A DNA stretch of 64,000 nt, from assembly GCF_033958435.1 (NCBI RefSeq), contig NC_134150.1:37753501-37817500 (forward strand), given 5' to 3'. The translations under genes and the position numbers were made by a program. A model generated the notes under the pieces. The model ran no database searches, was not told where the DNA came from, and worked only from the letters and a program-made list of their open reading frames with translations. Shown here piece by piece: positions 57,810 to 64,000 of the stretch (positions are counted from its first letter, which is position 1; every line of letters begins with the position of its first letter). The stretch comes from Carettochelys insculpta. Lineage: Eukaryota; Chordata; Testudines; Carettochelyidae.

Positions 57810-58292
57810 CCCTACACCTTCTGCTTTTGTGGATGTTAATCAGGCCTTTATGTCTATACAGTCATTCAATGAAGAGCTTTAAAATTTTACTCTTTAGCTT
57901 TGAGAAGATATGGGTTGCTTCTCTTGGAAGTATTTCTTTAAGTCTCCCTGACAGTAAGAAAACTCTTGTTAGGAGAAATTGCGAGTGACTTAGCAAGAGT
58001 GAGCACACGTCGTATGCCCAGCTCCTGAGTCTTTAATATACGCCCATTCAAACATTAAAAAGTAAAAACTGTGTTTCCTTAGCTGCATATGTCTGTTGCA
58101 AATCTTTCATTAGTTATATAATTATATTAGTAAACAGGATGACAACCTTATTTTTTATTTTCTGAAAGCAAGTTTTTGGCTACTTATCCTGTAATGTTTT
58201 AAGGAAGAAGTAATTTGGCCAAATTCCACTTTGGGTAACCACATTATTCCTGTCTAAATTGGCACTCTTGCTTCAGTGGGATTATTCATTCT

Positions 58293-58676
58293 GGGTGTGT
58301 CTAAGCTTGGCTTCCTCTTTTGAAAAAGGTATGCAAATGAGGTAAATGGAAAATGCCAGTGAGGTATAAATTTGCATATTTGGCACCTCACTTGCATATT
58401 CTAATTTCAAAAGAGCTTCTTTTGAAAGAAGAAAGCCAGTGTAGATGCTGCTCTTTCAAAAGTAAACCCCATCTTAGAAAGAATCCTTCCATTAAGGGGA
58501 GAAGGATTCTCGAAAGAGCAGCATCTACACTGGCTTTCTTCTTTTGAAAGATGCTCTTTTGAAATTAGAATATGCAAATGAGGTGCCAAATATGCAAATT
58601 TATACCTCATTGGCATTTTTGATTTACCTCATTTGCATACCTCTTTCAAAAGAGGAATGCAAGTGTAGACACACCC
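58293..58676. mobile_element. 384-bp palindromic MITE, 3-bp target duplication
   Basis: It starts TCT|GGGTGTGTCTAAGCTTGG and ends GTGTAGACACACCC|TCT. The arms mirror each other over most of the length, including GCATATTTGGCACCTCA and GAAAGCCAGTGTAGATGCTG. A 3-bp duplication suggests a PIF/Harbinger-type mobiliser. Confidence 0.78.
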
Positions 58677-58742
58677 TCTGTATTTAACTGCTGGGAGGAA
58701 TTGCTGTTCATTGCTCCAACTGCTGGAGTCTCTCTGCCTACC

Positions 58743-59087
58743 TTGTTTAAAAGCGACATGCAAATAACAGAAATCAAAAATGCAAATTAGGCACATATTT
58801 ACATATCTGGCACCTCATTTGCATATTATTTTGAAAGAGGGAGCAATAGGCATGGCTCTTTTGAAAGTAATCTCCACCCTTGAAGGAACCCTTCCTATTT
58901 TCTTTAGGAAGAAGGGTTCTTCTGAAGATGAGGATTACTTTTGAAAGCGCTGTGTCAACACTGCTTTTCTTTTGAAAGAATGTGCAAATGATGTGCCAGA
59001 TATGTAAATCTCTGCCTCATTAGCATTTTCAATTTCCTTCATTTGCATGCCTCTTGAGAGAGGAATGTTAGTGTAGATATAGCCCCT
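58743..59087. mobile_element. Second, older copy of the same palindromic MITE
   Basis: It shares TATCTGGCACCTCATTTGCATA and GAAGAAGGGTTCTTCTGAAG with the preceding copy and ends GTGTAGATATAGCCCC. The left end is eroded. Confidence 0.65.
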
Positions 59088-59834
59088 ATGTGGATTATAT
59101 ATTCTAAATGGTGAGAGTTTATGGTGTAAGTTGCTGTAGAGGTGCTTGTTAGGGCTGATTGGAAGAGTTTTAATGAAATTCTTTTCCTGCTGAGCCAATG
59201 CCCATGTGTTTTGTGAAGACGGTTTGATTTTGATGAAATTCCACCAGGAGCAAAGCATGTGCTGTGGTACTCATGCCCACGTAGATTTCCTCCCAGTTTG
59301 TATATCAGACAGACTGCCCCAGATCCATGGCTCCGAGAAAGAAGAGCAGAGAATGTTGTAGTTCAATGGAGAATTTTGTAAATTTTGAACAAATATCACT
59401 TCTTGAATCATGGTTACTTGCAAATGTGACTTCTCTGAATTTTGAGAAAAAAATTTTGCCTGTTTTATAATTAAGTTCTACAAGAACTATAGGGACATTA
59501 AAAAAAAGTTGAGCCATTAGTTCTGCATTTACAAAATTTCCCATGCTGACACCAGTCATCTTAGTCTGGAGTTATTAGAACAAGAAGTGCAGTGAGAACG
59601 TATTATTTCACGTAAAACCTGATCCAGCAAAACAATGAGACTTGGCTTTAACGTAAGAGCCTATCATAATCACATCACTCCATCCGTATAGTATTAAATA
59701 TGCATATAACATTTCACACAACATGTTCCTGTCTATCATCCCTTTGAAATCAGTTATTCCCTTAACGATAGTGGTGCAGGATTAGACCATTATACCAGCA
59801 CTAAAAATAGTTTGTAGATTACACTTGTAACTGA

Positions 59835-60114
59835 GGCTGGGCATACAAGGGGACAAAATTGAAGTAAGTTACGCAACTCCAGCTATGTGAATAGCATAGA
59901 TGAAGTCGATATAACTTAGTTCAGTTTACCTCAGCGTTCCCACTACAGGGAGTCAACAGAAGAAACTGTCCTGTGGACTTCCCTTGCTCCTTGTGACTTG
60001 CTGGAGTAGTGGAGTCGATGGGTAGTGGAATCTGCAAGCAATTTAGCATGTCCCTCCTAGACCCACTAAATCAACCTCCAGAGTGTTGATCTGTTGGTAA
60101 GTGTATACAAGTCC
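59835..60114. mobile_element. MITE remnant (GACATAAGTTACGCAACT-type)
   Basis: GGCTGGGCATACAAGG at the left and GTGTATACAAGTCC at the right are decayed inverted ends. Inside are AAGTTACGCAACTCCAGCTA and TGAAGTCGATATAACTTA. The same block type occurs near 9608-9720 and 40330-40400. Confidence 0.5.
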
Positions 60115-61020
60115 TAACATATACTTTAGTCTCACGTAGCATCTACACTGAGCTTTTCCCATGTCAAGTAAATCTGAAACAAGTTGAAGCATTAAACAGA
60201 CACACGAGTTTAGATTCCTTTTTCTAATGATATTGCTGATTGCTATTACTTTAAATACCTAGCTCATGACACTTTTGGTATGTCTATATGGTCTGTCTCT
60301 AAAAGTGTAGATTATATAAAACCAAGGCTATGGCTATTCATAAGACTTGCCAAAGTCGTCTCACAAAAACTACACTCTTAATCAGTCTTGCAAAAGAATC
60401 TAGAGCTCCTTTAGCTAGGTTTACTTGGGATTGCATCAAGTGAAAATGATGGTTTTGAAAATATTGTGATAGACGATTGAGAAAGAGGATCTCATTACAA
60501 ACACCATGTAAAAATACAGTAGTCACTGTTCCTGCATATTCATGTTCTGCCCTTTATCATTTTCTTGCTCAGCTAAAACAAGATGCAGAAGAAGTGTTTG
60601 TTTTAGAATTGACAGTGATTAATCTCAAGTGTAAAAAGTATTGCAATATTTTGTTGGCATGAAAAAAGCTGTTCAGTAGGTATTTTTAATATTTAATTTG
60701 CACTAAGGATGTTGCATATGCAATTGTTAATGAAACTTGTGCAGTGAGTTAATCAAACCAGTGAAAAGCATGTAGCAATATCTGAAATGACACAACCACA
60801 GCTTTTATTTTCTGCTAACCTACTCTCCTTGGTTTTGAACAAATTGTGTATGTCCTTGATTTCTATCTGTAACTGATAATGTCAAATGCATCAGAGCTAA
60901 GTGTTACAATTATTTAATGATGTTCTTACAGGTTTTAATCTTAGAGGGGGGGAAAAAACAGTCTTGATTGCACAGAAAGGCCAAGATTTTCAAAAACAGA
61001 AGACTGAGAATAGGGGACTA

Positions 61021-61041
61021 TTAATTAATTAATTAATTAAT
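61021..61041. repeat. (TTAA)n microsatellite
   Basis: Five TTAA units at the left edge of a TA-flanked element. Confidence 0.9.
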
Positions 61042-61683
61042 ACTATTAATCCCTTGGGATGTGCACAACCTTGCATATCCTGAATTTTGGATAAAGTGGG
61101 GGGGCTTGGGTGGTGGGTTGGTGCTGAGGGATTAAGCCTGAGGTGGGTTAGGGCTGCAGGAGGATAGATTTGAGCCAGAAAGTTAGGGGGCTGGTGCTGC
61201 GTCTGCAGAGGTTGGAGCAGGGTCCACAGGGGTGGTGGGCTGGAGCCCGAGCCCTGTGTGCTGCCCCAGGGGCTGGAGGGTGAGCCCGTGCAGGGCTGTA
61301 GTGCAGCAAGGGCTGGCAGCCCTGTACATGGGCTGGGGCTGAGCTGGGGCCATGGGGCGCCGGGGCAGCAATGGGGTTTTAACTAGGGGGACTAAAGCCC
61401 CTCCCTACCTTCCAGAGTGGCGCCACTATAAGCCTGACAGCAGCGTTGCTCTGGGAAGGGTGTTTTAGCCCGCTTGGCTGCCTGCAGAGGTAGACAGGTA
61501 GGTGAGCTAAAAGTCATCTCCCTACCTTCCCAGAGCAATGCCTAGCACTGCTCTGGGAAGACAGGGGGAAGGGGGCTCTTAGCCTGCCTAGCAGCCTGCG
61601 GGCTGACAGCCAAGTGTCTGTGTGAAACTCCCATTAAAGTGAGTTTTGTGCAACCTGACAATGCATAAGGTGAGGGTTTACTG
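61036..61683. mobile_element. TA-flanked pogo/Tigger-type element (related to 7016-7455), left end lost
   Basis: Near the left, GCACAACCTTGCATATCCTGA matches the inverted subterminal block of the 7-kb copy. The right end is GCATAAGGTGAGGGTTTACTG|TA. GC-rich core. The left terminus merges into the (TTAA)n run. Confidence 0.55.
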
Positions 61684-62309
61684 TACTTGAAAATTTTTGT
61701 CTAAGTATAAGCACTCATAGCCTGCCAGTAGCTCATATGAAGCAGGCTGTCTGATTTTTACAGATCCATGAAGAAAAGATGGGATGTTTCAGGAATCTCT
61801 CAATCACTTTTAGAAAATTCCACCCAGAGTGAATTAGCCAAAGAGTCCAACATATGAAAGTGTTGATTAAAGAAAACTGAGAACAGTTCAGATAAGTGCT
61901 ATGCTGTGTGAGTTTAATTACAGTACCAACGCATTTCATTGCTAAATATTTCACAAAACGATACAGCCTTTATAGACTGGCCACAAATGAATCAAGTCTC
62001 AGCCCAAGATTTGCCAAATGCTGGAGGAACACCACAGAAAACCACAGAATTAGCCTGTTCGTGAAGCTTATTTGAAAGCCTTTTTATTTTAGACAGTCTT
62101 TGAGCAGTATCTTGGTTGTGTGTTCTCTCACTATAAGGCCATCCATCCAAGGTTAATCTCTCATGATTTTAGTTCCACACTGGTCCTTGGCCATCTGTCA
62201 GTACGGTTCTCTCTGTTTGAAGATAGAGTGGCAGAGGTTGTGACTTGCTTTATAAACCATGCAATATACTTACTTTATAATCCATGCTATCTATATCTAT
62301 ACTGGGCTA

Positions 62310-62436
62310 GAGGGGTTCAACCTGTACTCACTTTCTGCAGATTTAATGGTACAAATCCCTTAAAAAAATATATATATTGGAAGGGATTTGTGAAATCCAT
62401 GAAATCTGTGGAAAGTGAGTACAGGTTGAACCTCTT
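62310..62436. repeat. Long near-perfect hairpin
   Basis: AGGGGTTCAACCTGTACTCA at the left is mirrored by GTGAGTACAGGTTGAACCTC at the right. The arms continue inward through CTTTCTGCAGATTT and AAATCTGTGGAAAG to CAAATCCCTT and AAGGGATTTG, around an AT-rich loop. The arms are about 55 bp long. Confidence 0.85.
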
Positions 62437-62747
62437 TAGTCCAGTACACTCTCATCCAGCAACATCTGTGTTCTGACCATGATGTTAATTAGCCAGATGT
62501 CCACTTACTGTGAGTGTGGCCAAGTTTCCTGTGGTCCCATAAAGTTTGTTTACAGCCACCAGTCCTAGTTCTCAACGTCTGTCCTGTTATTTGCCTGTAA
62601 TTTACTTTTAAATATTCTCCAAGAGCCCAGTAAGCAGTGGGAGTGTTGGTAATCTGCTAGAGATTACTGACCTCACGTGGTTTGGCAAATTCTCTTGTTC
62701 GTCATTGGTCAGGTCCCACGGGTGCCAGGCTAGTGAGGTTCAAGCTG
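62422..62747 (+). mobile_element. Complete TA-flanked element, CAGGTTGAACC family
   Basis: TA|CAGGTTGAACCTC at the left and GAGGTTCAAGCTG|TA at the right are inverted ends with a TA duplication (62420-62421, 62748-62749). Internal blocks CATCCAGCAACATCTGTG and CAGCCACCAGTCCTAGTTC are shared with 13771-14025. 326 bp, no transposase. Confidence 0.75.
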
Positions 62748-62835
62748 TAGCATGTTTCATTGGGAACACAGATACTAGCCTGTAATTTGAATGCCAGAAA
62801 TAAGGAGAAATACTTCCCCCTCCAAAGCTGATCTA

Positions 62836-62897
62836 CTGGTTTGAGTTCATAATTGAATTCAATAATTTGAATTCATAATAACTTGAATTCATAATTT
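62836..62897. repeat. Short tandem repeat around TTGAATTCATAAT
   Basis: Four imperfect copies of a 13-20 bp unit containing GAATTCA(A)TAAT. Confidence 0.7.
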
Positions 62898-64000
62898 GTC
62901 AGCTGTAAATCCATTCATGCAATATCATTTATATAACTGATGGGAAAGTGCTTAAAGAGTTTTTGCCATGATTTTGATTGACCTAAGAAATATTCATTGA
63001 GAGCAATTTTGAATGGATTCTGCCATGCCATGTAACTCACTCTGTTTATTATGTGAGGCATGGCTTGTTTGGGCCTTTCCATACCTCTGATGGGAAGCTA
63101 CCCTGGGAAGACCGGAGTACTGAGGTAGTTTTGATGAGTCCTCCATATGAATCAGTCCTGACCATGGCCTCAGGATGGAAGTTAAAGGCAATGTGTTGCT
63201 GGAGCTGTGATCGTTCCTAAAAAAATAACACCTGACCTAACCACTCCTGGACCTTAAAAATCCCTTGGCATCTTCAAAACAGGCAAGTTAGCTATGAGGT
63301 AGCAAAATTGGCTAATATTATTCCAGTTGCCAAACATCTGCTGTTTTAATTGGGTTTGAGTTGTGTTCATTTCCTGTTTTCAACTGTTGTAACTTAGGAC
63401 TTCACACTCCAGGGCCCATTGGATCAGAGTCTCATGTTCCCAAAATGAAGACCCTACCATTGCTGACAACAGCATCTGCTCTTTTAGCTGTTAGCAAGGT
63501 AAGACACATGCTTACAGTGGTGTAGGGCTGAGTCTGAATTCAGTGGTGCGATACACATACTGAATGGGTAACTACTCCAGTTGTAAACTACCGCAGATAA
63601 TTTCTAATCCACTTTAACTCTTGGAAAACAATAGCAGGTCTCTCATGTCTTGCTTTAAGAAATCTTCACTTATTTTCATTTTGAATAGAAACTCACTTTT
63701 AAAGTTTCCTCATATGCCGTGCAGAGATCTGTGGGTAACTGCACATTTTGCTTGCTTTATGACATTGGTGACATCAGAAGGCAATCTGAGCATGATACAG
63801 GTTTACATCTGAGCAAATTATAACTACGCACTTTTTTTCCCCTTTGTTTCCCTTCTCTGGGCAAACTCTCTAATGGTGGACAAGTTGGGGAAGTTTCTCC
63901 CAACTTCCTGCAATGGCAAACTTGCAGTGGAGATTGGAAAAAAAATAGGCTTTCTTGTAGGGGAGTCCAAAACAGGGACTATGTTAAGTTTGGAGCAACC

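Larger units (their letters stand above)
55851..64000. other. Intergenic sequence downstream of USP10
   Basis: No gene is supported. It holds MITEs (56175-56575, 58293-58676, about 58743-59087, 59835-60114), a hAT (57068-57809), a TA-flanked GC-rich element (about 61036-61683), a hairpin (62310-62436) and a CAGGTTGAACC-family element (62422-62747). In 56580-57055, 57820-58290, 59090-59830, 60115-61020, 61690-62305 and 62750-64000 I see nothing recognisable beyond short AT repeats. Confidence 0.8.

Noticed and set aside
62120..62476. 118-codon ORF
   Set aside because: Overlaps the hairpin and the end of a DNA transposon, with no conserved feature.
63453..63500. MKTLPLLTTASALLAVSK followed by GTAAGA, a possible signal-peptide first exon
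   Set aside because: There is no promoter, no matching downstream exon in the remaining 500 bp, and the flanking sequence (CATGCTTACAGTGGTGTAG) resembles dispersed SINE-like sequence. A chance ORF is more likely.
55851..64000. Exons of CRISPLD2, the gene downstream of USP10 in mammals
   Set aside because: No frame in this stretch shows the Cys-rich CAP-domain or LCCL segments. The gene may lie beyond base 64000.

Overview
This window is a piece of a vertebrate nuclear chromosome. It carries 13 of the 14 coding exons of one recognisable gene, USP10 (ubiquitin-specific peptidase 10), on the + strand between 11170 and 54989. The N-terminal coding exon (about seven residues in the human protein), the promoter and the 5' UTR lie upstream of base 1. 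The exons join in frame, with matching phases at every junction, into 786 codons plus stop. With seven missing residues this gives about 793 aa, close to human USP10 (798 aa).

The repeats point to a non-avian sauropsid, most likely a turtle. They include CR1 LINE copies, old MIR-type SINEs, two DIRS-type tyrosine-recombinase retrotransposons, hAT-type elements, palindromic MITEs with GTCTACAC-type ends, and TA-flanked elements of pogo/Tigger type. The species is not proven by the sequence.

Layout: 1-11169 is the 3' part of intron 1 (inverted repeat pair, CR1, GC-rich insertions). 11170-22486 holds exons 2 and 3 and an unassigned in-frame candidate exon at 19415-19501. 22487-23509 is the large exon 4, encoding the disordered N-terminal region. 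23510-31968 is intron 4, with an inverted hAT pair and a 354-bp palindromic MITE. 31969-35696 holds exons 5 and 6, separated by a U12-type intron that contains an old DIRS remnant. 35697-44028 holds exons 7-11. 44029-49199 is intron 11, with a young internally deleted DIRS element. 49200-54989 holds exons 12-14. 54990 to about 55850 is the 3' UTR. 55850-64000 is intergenic and full of DNA-transposon remnants.

USP10 is a deubiquitinase. Its N-terminus carries G3BP-binding and PABP-binding short motifs (exons 2 and 4), and its C-terminal half is a USP/UCH catalytic domain (exons 5-14). The catalytic Cys lies at 32046-32048 and the catalytic His at 54837-54839. No other host gene, tRNA, rRNA or CRISPR array was found. 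Most other ORFs are chance or repeat-derived.
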